A DNA stretch of 64,000 nt from Clostridia bacterium (GCA_026417615.1 JAOACY010000013.1:1-64000); one strand, 5' to 3'; positions 9,501 to 18,871 are shown, counted from the stretch's first letter. Translations and numbers: made by a program. The notes: generated by a model not told the origin, from the letters alone.

Positions 9501-11087
9501 TTATGCACTGATATATGACAAATAGTCTATGGCAGGAAACAAATTGTCTTTCTCTTGTATATCTTTAAGCCAGGCTTCATCAATGTTATCTTCCTTGATA
9601 TCGTGGTAGAGCCTGGTGAATCTTTTTATATGCTCCTTTGTGCGATTTACGGCATAGTCAACCATTGTGCCGGCTCTCATTATAAATGCCCAATCGCTGC
9701 TTTGAGCCAGCAGAAGCTCTCTGGCTGCCTGATTCAAAGCTTCCTTTTTCAAACCTTCTGAGTACCTGTTCTCGTTTGCCAGCTCAATCATTCTTTCCGC
9801 AGATTTGATAAGCTGCTTATATATCCAGTCGTTGCTTGGGTTGAGCCATACTTCGTTATAGCCCATGTGTCCCCAGCTAGAAGCGCATGGTGTTGAAACT
9901 TGCATGACAGGGTTCTCATCTATGTATTCTCCTGGTGTCACCAGCCTGAAGGTATCCTGAGCAAGGTGAATTCTTTTATACAGTGAATACAGCCAGTATG
10001 GGCCTTCATACCACCAATGGCCGAAAAGCTCGGCATCATAAGGACAAACAATTATTGGAGATCTTCCTGTTATTTCGTTTATATATTCGATTTGCCTTTC
10101 CCTGTTGACTATGAAATTAAATGCGTGCATATCAGCTTTGTTTTTGGCCCATTCAGGGTTGTAAGGCAGCTTGTTTTCTGTCTTTCCGGTGATTCTGAAG
10201 TATTTGATGCCTGTATGAATCCGCTTCCCGTCAGGTGAAATATAGTCCTTGATGTACTCATAATCAAGGTCAAAGCCTATATCACGATAGAATTCCCTGT
10301 AGTCAAAGTCCCCAGGATAACCTTCAGTCGAGCTCCAAACCTGCCTCGAAGACTCTATATCCCTTGCAAAGGCTACAATGCCGTTGTTTGTGACAATGGG
10401 AGCATATGTGCCGAATACAGGTCTTGGATTGGCATAAAGTATGCCATGGGATTCAGTTATTATATATTCAATTCCGTTTTCCTTCAATACACCTTCAACC
10501 AAAGGGGTGTAGCCGCATTCAGGAAGCCATATCCCTCGAGGCTTTGAGCCGAAAAAAAGTTCATACATTTGCACGCCTGTTTTCACCTGAGCTCTGATAG
10601 CTTCGGGGGTGGTTGACATCAGCGGCAAAAAACCATGGGTTGCAGCGCAAGCTATTATTTCCATTTTTCCGGCTTGCCTCAAAGCTTTGAAAGCATTTAT
10701 CATATTGCAGCTGTATTTGTCCCTGAAGGTATACAGATCGTTTATGTATTTTGAACGGTACATCTCTGCCAGATGGTGGAATTCAGGCTGGTTCATAGTC
10801 CTCACGACCTCTTTGCCGCATAGCTCAATCAGACTCTCAAGGTATTTTATGTATCGACTCTGTAGCAGAGGATCAGAAAGCATGGAAATAAGGGTGGGAG
10901 TTATGGACATTGTTACTTTGAATTCAATATTTTCATTTATCAGTGACTCAAAAGCATTTATCAAAGGAATATATGTTTCTGAAATAGCTTCAAAGAGCCA
11001 TCTTTCCTCAAGGTGACTTTCGTTCTCGGGATGTCTTACGTATGGAAGGTGGGCATGCAATACAAAAGCTAAATATCCTTTGGTCAA
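9501..11087 (-). CDS. GH57 alpha-glucan branching enzyme (DUF1957 type)
   Basis: A 528-residue glycoside hydrolase family 57 enzyme, the family that makes alpha-1,6 branches in glycogen-like glucan. The amino end GYLAFVLHAHLPYVRHP contains the HxH motif of GH57; GIWLPECGY carries the predicted nucleophilic glutamate (near residue 195), and CPYDAELFGHWWYEG the predicted acid/base aspartate (near residue 355). The C-terminal half is the helical DUF1957 domain, including SSDWAFIMRAGT. TTG at 11087 fits the AAAGGA site with 8-base spacing; ATG at 11096 would touch that site directly. It is downstream of the DUF4912 gene and probably in the same transcript. Confidence 0.9.
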   Translation of the reverse strand: MTKGYLAFVLHAHLPYVRHPENESHLEERWLFEAISETYIPLINAFESLINENIEFKVTMSITPTLISMLSDPLLQSRYIKYLESLIELCGKEVVRTMNQPEFHHLAEMYRSKYINDLYTFRDKYSCNMINAFKALRQAGKMEIIACAATHGFLPLMSTTPEAIRAQVKTGVQMYELFFGSKPRGIWLPECGYTPLVEGVLKENGIEYIITESHGILYANPRPVFGTYAPIVTNNGIVAFARDIESSRQVWSSTEGYPGDFDYREFYRDIGFDLDYEYIKDYISPDGKRIHTGIKYFRITGKTENKLPYNPEWAKNKADMHAFNFIVNRERQIEYINEITGRSPIIVCPYDAELFGHWWYEGPYWLYSLYKRIHLAQDTFRLVTPGEYIDENPVMQVSTPCASSWGHMGYNEVWLNPSNDWIYKQLIKSAERMIELANENRYSEGLKKEALNQAARELLLAQSSDWAFIMRAGTMVDYAVNRTKEHIKRFTRLYHDIKEDNIDEAWLKDIQEKDNLFPAIDYLSYISA

Positions 11088-11120
11088 TATTATCATCCTT
11101 TCAAAAATCCGCAGAATTCA

Positions 11121-11690
11121 TTACCTTATCAGTGTCCAGGAGCTTACTCCCATAAAGGAGCGAGAGACGTCATTTTCAAGCATTTCAGGGGAGCTGACTC
11201 CTGCAATGAAGGCATTGTGAAACTTATAAATATATGACTCGAACAAACTCCCTGAATTTATTTCATTCACTCTGTTCTTCAAATCTTTATAGTTAACGAA
11301 GTATGCAGCAATATTTGAACTAACGGTGTTACTGGGAGTATATACATGGTTGGAGCTTGCCATGTTTATAAAAAAATTTTCTGATGTTTTTCTTCCAAGC
11401 TCTGCTGAATATAGGTTGTTTGAATCCTCGACATTTATATAGCAGCTGCTGATATAATCATCAATCCTTATAAAAAAGCTGTAGCTTTTGGATATATTTG
11501 TAATTCTCAATGCAGGATATGATTTGTCCCAAACATCCTTACTGAATTCTCTTATGAAGGAATCCTTAAGATCATTGGAAATTTCCCAAAAGGCAAACAG
11601 ACAATTAGGATCTCTTGGGAGCAAAACTATTCTGGTAACATGATGATTTATATGTAATTCCTGCCATGATTGGTTATCTGTTTCAGACAT
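11121..11690 (-). CDS. DUF4912 protein
   Basis: A 189-residue cytoplasmic protein. The segment VLLPRDPNCLFAFWEISND near residues 23-41 matches the hallmark of DUF4912 (arginine-aspartate-proline followed by aromatic-rich WEI). The fold is predicted to be beta-rich and its biochemical role is unknown. It lies 33 bases upstream of the GH57 branching enzyme and opposite a GT4 glycosyltransferase, a neighbourhood that suggests involvement in glucan synthesis, perhaps as a carbohydrate-binding or scaffolding factor (inference). Confidence 0.8.
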   Translation of the reverse strand: MSETDNQSWQELHINHHVTRIVLLPRDPNCLFAFWEISNDLKDSFIREFSKDVWDKSYPALRITNISKSYSFFIRIDDYISSCYINVEDSNNLYSAELGRKTSENFFINMASSNHVYTPSNTVSSNIAAYFVNYKDLKNRVNEINSGSLFESYIYKFHNAFIAGVSSPEMLENDVSRSFMGVSSWTLIR

Positions 11691-11967
11691 GCTATTACAC
11701 TCCTTAAAATATTATTTCATTTATTTGTTAAATATATATTTAATTCAAATTTCAACAATCAAAGAAGGAATTTCTAAACTTTTGACGAAATTTACATATT
11801 GGTAACTATGAACTGACCTCTAAACTATTTTTTCTTGAATAAAAGCTTATTATTCAGTTTTGTGCCATTAGTTTTTAAGGTGTTTTTACATAAACATAAG
11901 AAAAAGTTATAAAATATACATATTATATTGTGTTATATGACAGTAGGCTGTTTGAGAGGAGAAAGTT
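11691..11967. promoter_or_regulatory. Divergent promoter region of the glucan module
   Basis: This 277-base AT-rich gap separates the leftward DUF4912-GH57 genes from the rightward glycosyltransferase. Promoters for both directions must lie here. TTGACG near 11780 and several TATAAT-like stretches (for example TTATAAAATATA near 11907) are candidates, but I cannot fix one with confidence. No hairpin terminator or repeat was seen. Confidence 0.4.
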
Positions 11968-13194
11968 ATGCGTGTTCTGATGTTGTCCTGGGAATACCCT
12001 CCGAGAATTGTAGGCGGTATATCTAGGGTTGTACATGACCTGGCACAGAAAATAGGCCAAAAGGGTAATGAGGTTCATGTGGTAACCTGCTATGAACAGG
12101 GAACTAAGGAAATAGAAAAAGATAAGAGCGTTATTGTGCACAGGGTGCATACATACGATGTAAGCACTTATAATTTTGTAGATTGGGTTCTTCAGCTTAA
12201 TTTTGCTCTGGTGGAATATGCGTCAAAGCTTATAAATGAGACCGGACGTTTTGATATTATACATGCCCATGATTGGGTTGTAGCTTTTGCGTCAAGAGTT
12301 TTGAAATATTCATTTTCCATTCCTGTGGTGTGTACCATTCATGCCACGGAGCATGGACGCAACTGGGGAATACATAACGACCTGCAGCGCTACATCAGCA
12401 GTGTGGAGTGGTGGCTAGGCTTTGAGTCCTGGAGGGTTATTGTAAACAGCGAATACATGAAAAACGAAACAAAATATGTTTTTCAGCTGCCGGAGGACAA
12501 GATACGCATAATACCAAACGGCGTGGACATAAACAAATTTAATGGATATGAAAGGGATTACAGCTTCAGAAGGAATTATGCATCCGACAATGAGAAGATA
12601 GTTTTTTTTGTTGGACGGCTGGTGAATGAGAAGGGGGTTCACGTCCTTGTTGATGCAATACCCAAAATAATTCAGTATTACAACGATGTTAAATTTATAA
12701 TTGCAGGCAAGGGACCCCAGCTGGATTATTTGAAAAGCAAGGCATGGACTATGGGCATAGCGCACAAGGTTTATTTTACGGGATATATAAACGACGAAGA
12801 TCTTTTGAAGCTATACAAGTGCGCTGATGTAGCTGTTTTCCCCAGCTTGTACGAGCCCTTCGGAATTGTGGCGCTGGAGGGGATGGTAGCAAACATACCT
12901 GTTGTGGTTAGTGATACAGGAGGCCTTGGAGAAATAGTAAACCATGGAATTGACGGTATGAAGTCATATACCGGAAATGCCAATTCTCTGGCTGACAGCA
13001 TACTGGAAATCCTGCATAATCCTCAAAAAGCGGAAGAAATGAAACGCAGGGCAATGGAAAAGGTTTGCAGCTGCTATAATTGGGATACAATAGCCGAGCA
13101 GACGTTGGCTGTGTATAACGAAGTTCTTCTGGAAAGCGGAAGAGATGACTGGAAGACAGGGAGCATAATGGGAAGGCTTAAGGATAAGGAATAG
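11968..13194 (+). CDS. GT4 family glycosyltransferase, glycogen-synthase-like
   Basis: A 408-residue GT-B fold glycosyltransferase. The amino end MRVLMLSWEYPPRIVGGISRV resembles bacterial and archaeal glucan synthases; HAHDWVVA, the sugar-nucleotide site FVGRLVNEKGVHVL (about residue 213), and the ExxGxxxLE segment EPFGIVALEGM (about residue 295) are present. The likely role is elongation of an alpha-glucan from ADP- or UDP-glucose, which fits the divergent GH57 branching enzyme, but the donor and acceptor are not proved by sequence. Start ATG 11968 follows GAGAGGAG. A fragment of the dispersed repeat begins one base after its stop codon. Confidence 0.88.
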   Translation: MRVLMLSWEYPPRIVGGISRVVHDLAQKIGQKGNEVHVVTCYEQGTKEIEKDKSVIVHRVHTYDVSTYNFVDWVLQLNFALVEYASKLINETGRFDIIHAHDWVVAFASRVLKYSFSIPVVCTIHATEHGRNWGIHNDLQRYISSVEWWLGFESWRVIVNSEYMKNETKYVFQLPEDKIRIIPNGVDINKFNGYERDYSFRRNYASDNEKIVFFVGRLVNEKGVHVLVDAIPKIIQYYNDVKFIIAGKGPQLDYLKSKAWTMGIAHKVYFTGYINDEDLLKLYKCADVAVFPSLYEPFGIVALEGMVANIPVVVSDTGGLGEIVNHGIDGMKSYTGNANSLADSILEILHNPQKAEEMKRRAMEKVCSCYNWDTIAEQTLAVYNEVLLESGRDDWKTGSIMGRLKDKE

Positions 13195-13250
13195 CAATGT
13201 CGTTAGTTATTTCATCGAAGTTTCAGAAAATGGGTTTTTGCAACAGAATC
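13195..13250 (+). repeat. Dispersed inverted-repeat element, copy D (right half only)
   Basis: From the base after the glycosyltransferase stop codon, the sequence matches the right 56 bases of copies C and F (TCGTTAG.TATTTCATC then GAAGTTTCAGAAAATGGG and TTTTTGCAACAGAATC). The left half is missing. Confidence 0.8.
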
Positions 13251-13260
13251 AATATTATAT

Positions 13261-13290
13261 TTGTTAATTATTACTGGAATATGCTATAAT
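13261..13290 (+). promoter_or_regulatory. Promoter for the RNase J gene
   Basis: TTGTTA at 13261-13266 and TATAAT at 13285-13290 are 18 bases apart. The predicted transcription start is about 13297. Confidence 0.65.
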
Positions 13291-13296
13291 ACGTGA

Positions 13297-13316
13297 GGGA
13301 TGCATAGCAGCATCCC
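13297..13316 (+). promoter_or_regulatory. 5'-terminal hairpin of the RNase J mRNA
   Basis: GGGATGC (13297-13303) pairs with GCATCCC (13310-13316) around ATAGCA. The stem begins at or next to the predicted first transcribed base, 23 bases before the GTG start codon, so the mRNA would carry a closed 5' end. Confidence 0.6.
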
Positions 13317-13339
13317 ATTTAATAATCGGAGGTTTGAAT

Positions 13340-15007
13340 GTGGCAAAGAACAAGAAAAAATTAAAAGTAATACCTTTGGGAGGGCTCCTTGAGATAGGTA
13401 AAAACATCACCGTTTTTGAGTACGGGGATGAAATGATTGTAGTTGACTGTGGTCTTGCTTTCCCGGAGGATGAAATGCTGGGAATAGATCTTGTCATACC
13501 TGATGTATCATATCTTGTAAAGAATAAGGAAAAGGTTAAGGGGATATTCCTGACACATGGGCATGAGGATCATATAGGAGCCTTGCCTTATGTATTGAAG
13601 GATATAAATGTGCCTGTTTATGGGACAAGGCTTACCTTGGGTCTTCTTCAATACAAGCTTGAAGAGCACGGAATGGTAGCTGATGTAGTGCTCAACACAG
13701 TAAATCATAGTGAAACAGTTGAACTGGGTGCATTTAAAATTGAGTTTATACGCTCAACACACAGCATTGCCGATGCCGTAGCACTGGCTATACACACACC
13801 TGCGGGCATTGTGGTGCACACGTCGGATTTTAAAATCGACTATACGCCAATAGAAGGTGAACCAATGGATCTTGCAAGACTTGCAGAACTAGGCAAGAAG
13901 GGCGTCCTGCTCCTCATGGCGGACAGCACAAATGTTGAACGGCCTGGCTACACGATGTCAGAGAGGACAGTGGGGGAAACCTTTGAAGAGATATTTATGA
14001 ACGCTACAAGCAGGATTCTTGTTGCAACCTTTGCATCCAATGTCCACAGAGTGCAGCAGGTAATAAATGCGGCTGTCAAATTCGGACGCAAGGTGGCTAT
14101 ATGCGGAAGAAGCATGGTTAATGTCGTGAACGTAGCTATAAACCTTGGGTATTTAAATGTGCCTGAAGGCGTAATGATTGACATAGACCAGATTGACAGG
14201 TATCCAAGGGAAAGGATTGTCATAGTTACTACCGGAAGCCAGGGAGAGCCAATGTCTGCCCTTTCAAGAATAGCTGCTTCAGAGCATAAGAAGGTGGATA
14301 TTTTCCCCGGGGATTTGGTTATCATATCAGCGACACCTATTCCCGGAAATGAGAAATTCGTTTCAAGAGTAATAAACGAGCTGTTTAAAAAAGGAGCTGA
14401 GGTTATCTATGAAGCTCTGGCGGACATACATGTGTCAGGACATGCCTGCCAGGAGGAGCTGAAGCTGGTGCACAGCCTTGTAAAGCCCAAGTATTTCATG
14501 CCTGTTCACGGAGAATTCAGGCACTTGAAGCAGCATGCAAACTTGGCGCAATCTTTGGGCATGCCTTCTGAGAATATATTCCTTATGGAAATAGGTCGTG
14601 TTCTAGAGTTGAACGCTGAGGGGGCAAAATTAAACGGTTCGGTCAATTCGGGCAAGGTTCTTGTTGACGGGCTTGGGGTAGGGGACGTTGGAAGCATTGT
14701 ACTGAGGGATAGAAAGCATCTTTCACAGGATGGACTTATTGTAGCGGTTCTGACAGTTGACAGCGACACAGGCTCACTTATGGCTGGGCCTGACATTATT
14801 TCAAGAGGTTTTGTATACATGCGTGAATCGGAGGACCTCATGGAACAAGTGAAAGAGGTAATAAAGACTGCTTTGTACAAATCTGCAGAAAAGAAGAAAA
14901 CTGACTGGGCCAGCAAAAAGAATTTTATCAAGGATTCTCTTAGAGATTACCTTTATGAGAAGACAAAGCGCAAGCCAATGATTTTGCCGATAATTGTCGA
15001 AGTATAA
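13340..15007 (+). CDS. rnj: Ribonuclease J
   Basis: RNase J is the metallo-beta-lactamase-fold ribonuclease with 5'-to-3' exonuclease and endonuclease activity central to mRNA decay and rRNA maturation in Firmicutes. The 555-residue product shows the metal site THGHEDHIGALPYVL (near residue 72), then HTSDFKID, MADSTN, the beta-CASP serine/glycine loop GSQGEP, HVSGHA and PVHGEF, and a full C-terminal domain. GTG at 13340 is chosen because CGGAGG at 13328-13332 is then correctly spaced; an in-frame TTG at 13334 is too close. It converges with tmcAL, 7 bases apart. Confidence 0.96.
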   Translation: MAKNKKKLKVIPLGGLLEIGKNITVFEYGDEMIVVDCGLAFPEDEMLGIDLVIPDVSYLVKNKEKVKGIFLTHGHEDHIGALPYVLKDINVPVYGTRLTLGLLQYKLEEHGMVADVVLNTVNHSETVELGAFKIEFIRSTHSIADAVALAIHTPAGIVVHTSDFKIDYTPIEGEPMDLARLAELGKKGVLLLMADSTNVERPGYTMSERTVGETFEEIFMNATSRILVATFASNVHRVQQVINAAVKFGRKVAICGRSMVNVVNVAINLGYLNVPEGVMIDIDQIDRYPRERIVIVTTGSQGEPMSALSRIAASEHKKVDIFPGDLVIISATPIPGNEKFVSRVINELFKKGAEVIYEALADIHVSGHACQEELKLVHSLVKPKYFMPVHGEFRHLKQHANLAQSLGMPSENIFLMEIGRVLELNAEGAKLNGSVNSGKVLVDGLGVGDVGSIVLRDRKHLSQDGLIVAVLTVDSDTGSLMAGPDIISRGFVYMRESEDLMEQVKEVIKTALYKSAEKKKTDWASKKNFIKDSLRDYLYEKTKRKPMILPIIVEV

Positions 15008-15014
15008 GGCAAAT

Positions 15015-16271
15015 TCAATACTTTTCAATCACAAGGTTCTGGGTGAACTCCTGGCCTGCTTTTCTGTACTGGGGATTGCTGTAGCCTAAAACGTAAAGGT
15101 CAGTCGCAAGGGCTTCCAGCTCCAGCATTTTTCCAAGGAGGGGGTTGCAGGAGTTTTTAAAATCAGCAGCTTTTATAATTACTGGAAGGCAGGCACTTTT
15201 GCTCATAAGTGAAAGAAGAGTCCTGCCTTTTTGATTAAATCCAAGGACTCGTATATATTGCGGTCCTCCGTTATTGTTGAAGTCGTCAAAAAGCTTTTGA
15301 GTCATGCCTGTAAGGGTATTGAAGAGGATTCGCTGGATTCTCGTGCGGGTATAGCGTTTTGTGCTTATGGACTCAAGCAGTTCATTAAGGCTTCCGGTGT
15401 TCCCCGAAGCTTCTTTGATTCTGTTTTCCAATCCTTCGCTTACAAAGGGCAACTGCTTTAAATCTGAAGCCTTCATTTTTCTAAGCATGCTGAGTATGAG
15501 AAGCTCAAAGTGATAGGAAAACACCGGCCCTCTTCCGCTTTTGAACTCTTCCTCCAAAATGGCTGAGCTTTCCTGCGGAATTGCAGGAAGTTGGAGCGAA
15601 AAAGGCAAGGGTTTTATTTCTTTTATCTCCCTATCAATATGCTTCCTGATGGCGGTTGCGCTGGAGATTTCGCCTGACAGCTGCTCCTGGTTGTAGGTAT
15701 TGCCTACACGTGCTATAGTTAGGGGCGTAATATCACTCTTAAGCTTGATAAGAGCTTTAAGGTATTCTATTCCGAGTATGTTGTTTGAAGAAAAGGAAAC
15801 AGGGCTTTTCTTGCAGGAAAGGTAGCGGGTCAGGGCATTTTCCCTGGCGGCGGGAAAGGAAAGACCCTTGTTCAGTTCATTTTGAAGCGCGGATCTGTAC
15901 TCATGGGGCTCATCAACAAAAACTTGCGCTATATCCTTTAAGTCATCAATACTTCCGTGCTCACTCCCAAAACAAACGTAATTTACAATCCCCAGGCTGT
16001 CTAAAATCTTTACTGCCCCAAATGCAAAGTACTCTGCGCTTGACATGGCATATGGAAAAGGCAGCTCAATAACAAGGTCTGCTCCGGAACAAAGCGCCAT
16101 GCGGGCTCTGGCCCATTTGTTGACAATGGAGGGTTCTCCGCGCTGAATGAAGTTGCCGCTCATAACGCAAATGACACAGTCCGCTCCGCTGAGCTTTTTT
16201 GATTCCTGCAGGTGATACAGGTGGCCATTATGGAAGGGATTGTATTCAACTATTAATCCAAGTACTTTCAT
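15015..16271 (-). CDS. tmcAL: tRNA(Met) cytidine acetate ligase
   Basis: TmcAL uses acetate and ATP to make N4-acetylcytidine at the wobble position of elongator tRNA-Met. The 418-residue product starts with the nucleotidyltransferase signature GLIVEYNPFHNGHLYHL (HxGH motif), followed by CVMSGNFIQRGEP and WARARMALCSGADLVIELP, all characteristic of the family. It is the distal gene of a leftward group behind buk and ptb, with an 18-base gap after buk; ATG at 16271 has GGAGT just upstream. Co-transcription with the kinase genes is likely. Confidence 0.93.
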   Translation of the reverse strand: MKVLGLIVEYNPFHNGHLYHLQESKKLSGADCVICVMSGNFIQRGEPSIVNKWARARMALCSGADLVIELPFPYAMSSAEYFAFGAVKILDSLGIVNYVCFGSEHGSIDDLKDIAQVFVDEPHEYRSALQNELNKGLSFPAARENALTRYLSCKKSPVSFSSNNILGIEYLKALIKLKSDITPLTIARVGNTYNQEQLSGEISSATAIRKHIDREIKEIKPLPFSLQLPAIPQESSAILEEEFKSGRGPVFSYHFELLILSMLRKMKASDLKQLPFVSEGLENRIKEASGNTGSLNELLESISTKRYTRTRIQRILFNTLTGMTQKLFDDFNNNGGPQYIRVLGFNQKGRTLLSLMSKSACLPVIIKAADFKNSCNPLLGKMLELEALATDLYVLGYSNPQYRKAGQEFTQNLVIEKY

Positions 16272-16289
16272 TCATATACTCCGAACGCA

Positions 16290-17363
16290 TTAATATTCCT
16301 GCGCTTGCTCCTCGCCGCACAAAACCCTTAAGGCTCCCTCTGCAAGAGCGGACATTTCGTCCTCTCCGGGGTACACTTTTACCGGAGCGATGAACTTAAC
16401 TCTCTCGGTAATCCAGGATACGATTCTTTTGCTGTGTGCAATGCCTCCGGTAATAATTATCCCGTCTACCTTTCCATACAGAACGGTACTGCAAGCTCCG
16501 ATTTCCCTTGCTATCTGATAGGTCATGGCTTCAAGGGCAAGGGCGGCATTTTCGGAGCCGTTGTCTATCCATGCTTCAATCTCCTTGCAGTCAGAGGTTC
16601 CAAGATAAGCAACAAGACCGCCTTTTCCCACAAGCTTTTTATAAATTTCTTCACGGGTATATTTACCCGAAAAACACAAATCCACAAGCTGGCTTACAGG
16701 AAGACTGCCTGAACGCTCAGGTGAGAAGGGGCCTTCTTCAAGACCGTTGTTAACTTCAATAACCCTTCCCATTTTATGCGCACCGACAGATATTCCGCCG
16801 CCCAAATGAGCAACAATCAGGTTTAATTCATCATATCTTTTGCCTGCTTCTTTCGAATACTTGACGGCCACAGCCTTCTGATTCAATGCATGGAAGGCGC
16901 TTCTTCTCGGTATCTCAGGCAAGCCTGAGAGCCTTGCGAGGGGTTCAAGCTCATCCACGACAACAGGGTTTACAATAAATGCCGGTATATTGTTTGGCAG
17001 CGCTATTTCGCTTGCAATAATTGCACCAAGATTGCTGGCATGCTGTCCAAACCTGCAGGATTTCAAATCCTCCAGCATAGGCTGGCTTACTCTGTAAGTA
17101 CCTCCTTTTAAAGGCTTCATAAGCCCTCCTCTGCCAACTACGGCATCCAGGTCTGTTACGGCTATTGCCTGCTCAAGCATGTACCGCATTACTGCTTCCT
17201 TCCTTAAGGGATATTGGTCGGAGATGGAGTTGAAGTGTGCAAGCTCTTGGGCGCTATGACTCAAGGTTTTGGATGAAATACAGCTGGAACCGGAAAATAA
17301 AGCTACTTTTGTAGATGTTGAGCCCGGATTGACGGCTAATATTTTATATTCGCTTTTGGACAT
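16290..17363 (-). CDS. buk: Butyrate kinase
   Basis: Buk forms ATP from butyryl phosphate (or a branched-chain acyl phosphate). The 357-residue product has the ASKHA phosphate loop NPGSTSTKVALF, VGRGGL, HLGGGIS near residue 193 and GGIAHSKRI near residue 311, and differs from acetate kinase in length and in these motifs. It follows ptb with a 15-base gap and a GGAGG site. Because ferredoxin-dependent 2-oxoacid oxidoreductases are encoded nearby, the natural substrate might be isobutyryl or isovaleryl phosphate rather than butyryl phosphate (inference). Confidence 0.95.
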   Translation of the reverse strand: MSKSEYKILAVNPGSTSTKVALFSGSSCISSKTLSHSAQELAHFNSISDQYPLRKEAVMRYMLEQAIAVTDLDAVVGRGGLMKPLKGGTYRVSQPMLEDLKSCRFGQHASNLGAIIASEIALPNNIPAFIVNPVVVDELEPLARLSGLPEIPRRSAFHALNQKAVAVKYSKEAGKRYDELNLIVAHLGGGISVGAHKMGRVIEVNNGLEEGPFSPERSGSLPVSQLVDLCFSGKYTREEIYKKLVGKGGLVAYLGTSDCKEIEAWIDNGSENAALALEAMTYQIAREIGACSTVLYGKVDGIIITGGIAHSKRIVSWITERVKFIAPVKVYPGEDEMSALAEGALRVLCGEEQAQEY

Positions 17364-17378
17364 AATCGCCTCCGTGTC

Positions 17379-18275
17379 TTATTGCATCATTGCGGCCAGC
17401 GCAATAGAATAAAGCTTTGCCATGTGGTTATCGGCTCTTGACGTTACGACAAGGGGAACCTTTGCACCGGCAACCACACCGCAGGATTTTGATTTATTCA
17501 GAAAGGTAAGGGCCTTTACAAGTATGTTTCCAGCTTCGATATCAGGTGTAAGAAGGATATCCGCATCTCCTGCAACCTCGCTTACAATTCCTTTTTGCTT
17601 GGCAGCGTCCAGGTTTATTGCGTTATCCATTGCCAGAGGACCGTCAATTATGCAGCTCTTTATCTGCCCCCGGTCTGCCATCTTGGAAAGGGCGGCAGCT
17701 TCAATTGTTGCCTGCATCGAAGGATTTACAACCTCAATTGCTGCAAGAACAGCAACCTTGGGCTTTGTTATACCGAGGCTGACTGCGACATTTACCGCAT
17801 TTTGTATAATATCAGCTTTTTGTTTCAGGTCAGGGGATATATTGATTCCGGCGTCTGTCACAAAGAGCAGCTTGTGGTAGGTCGATAGCTCATAAACTCC
17901 AACGTGGCTAAGCAGCCTGTTCGTACGCAGGCCAAGATCCTTATCCAGCACAACGCGGAAAAGATCGGCTGTGGGGATCATTCCTTTCATGACTATGTCA
18001 GCTGAGCCGTTGCCTGCCATATCTACAGCTATTCTTACAGCTTTGGCGTCATCAACTTCTTTAATTATTTCATAACCGGATACATCGATTTTCAAGCTGT
18101 CAGCTATATCATAAATCTTTTTTTTGTCACCGACAAGGCTGACATTAATAAGGCCCAGGCTGTGAGCTTCGTGAACAGAATGAAGCACATCCTCATCCTG
18201 GGCTACAGCAACTGCCAACCTCTTTTTTTTTGAGCCTTTTGCGTATTCCATCATTTCTTCCATCGTTTTTATCAT
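17379..18275 (-). CDS. ptb: Phosphate butyryltransferase
   Basis: Ptb exchanges CoA for phosphate on butyryl-CoA or related acyl-CoAs, providing the substrate for Buk. The 298-residue product is the usual length for Ptb, shorter than Pta. It shows DIVMKGMIPTADLFR, the LLFVTDAGINISPDL segment, and DILLTPDIEAGNILVKAL near the C terminus in place of the Pta equivalent. The gene heads a leftward ptb-buk-tmcAL group and is divergent from the DUF2383 gene. Confidence 0.95.
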   Translation of the reverse strand: MIKTMEEMMEYAKGSKKKRLAVAVAQDEDVLHSVHEAHSLGLINVSLVGDKKKIYDIADSLKIDVSGYEIIKEVDDAKAVRIAVDMAGNGSADIVMKGMIPTADLFRVVLDKDLGLRTNRLLSHVGVYELSTYHKLLFVTDAGINISPDLKQKADIIQNAVNVAVSLGITKPKVAVLAAIEVVNPSMQATIEAAALSKMADRGQIKSCIIDGPLAMDNAINLDAAKQKGIVSEVAGDADILLTPDIEAGNILVKALTFLNKSKSCGVVAGAKVPLVVTSRADNHMAKLYSIALAAMMQ

Positions 18276-18312
18276 TGTAAGAATCCCCCGGAAAGTAGTA
18301 CGAATTTATTAT

Positions 18313-18340
18313 ATTATACCCTGAAATTTTTGATTGCAAA
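18313..18340 (-). promoter_or_regulatory. Likely promoter for ptb-buk
   Basis: On the minus strand TTTGCA (18340-18335) and TATAAT (18318-18313) are separated by 16 bases, about 38 bases before the ptb start codon. Confidence 0.5.
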
Positions 18341-18405
18341 ATATATTTTATCTTATTATTGGATATATTAAATACATTATAAAAATGAACAGGAGGTTTA
18401 CGATA

Positions 18406-18852
18406 TTGGATAACAAAGTTATAAATGAATTGAATGCGTACTTAAAGGGCGAATACATGGCAATACAATCCTACGACAAATTTATTTCAGAATTGCAGGA
18501 TGAGAATGTAAAAAAAGAAATGCAGAATATTCAGCAGGATCATAAGGAGCATGCCAGCACTATAGCCCGAAGGATACAAGAGCTTGGAGGAAAGCCTGTT
18601 GAGGGTACGGGGTTTGCAGGCCTGATGGCGGATGCCAAAGCAGCCTTTGAAAGCATGAAGAAAAGAAGTCCCCTGCAGATAATCAAAGAAGCCTATGATG
18701 GAGAGGACAAGGGTATTTCTGTTGCTCATGAAACTGTCAAGGGTGATTTGGATGAGGAAAGCAGAAAAATGATAGAAGGTATGCTCAAAAAAGATAATGA
18801 GCATTTAAAGACAATGAGCAGACTGATTTCAGATTATGAGAACAGACATTAA
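18406..18852 (+). CDS. DUF2383 ferritin-like four-helix protein
   Basis: A 148-residue all-helical protein. The amino part (residues ~1-110) matches the DUF2383/PA2169 pattern of a ferritin-like bundle, with NELNAYLKGEYMAIQSYD and EHASTIARRIQELGG holding regularly spaced Glu and His residues. Its role is unknown; relatives are linked to stress or spores. The start is taken as TTG 18406 because AGGAGG lies 9 bases upstream; longer in-frame starts at 18334 and 18385 overlap the leader or the ribosome site. The asparaginase-like gene follows 19 bases later. Confidence 0.75.
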   Translation: MDNKVINELNAYLKGEYMAIQSYDKFISELQDENVKKEMQNIQQDHKEHASTIARRIQELGGKPVEGTGFAGLMADAKAAFESMKKRSPLQIIKEAYDGEDKGISVAHETVKGDLDEESRKMIEGMLKKDNEHLKTMSRLISDYENRH

Positions 18853-18871
18853 AGGTTTGCGGAGGTAGCTT

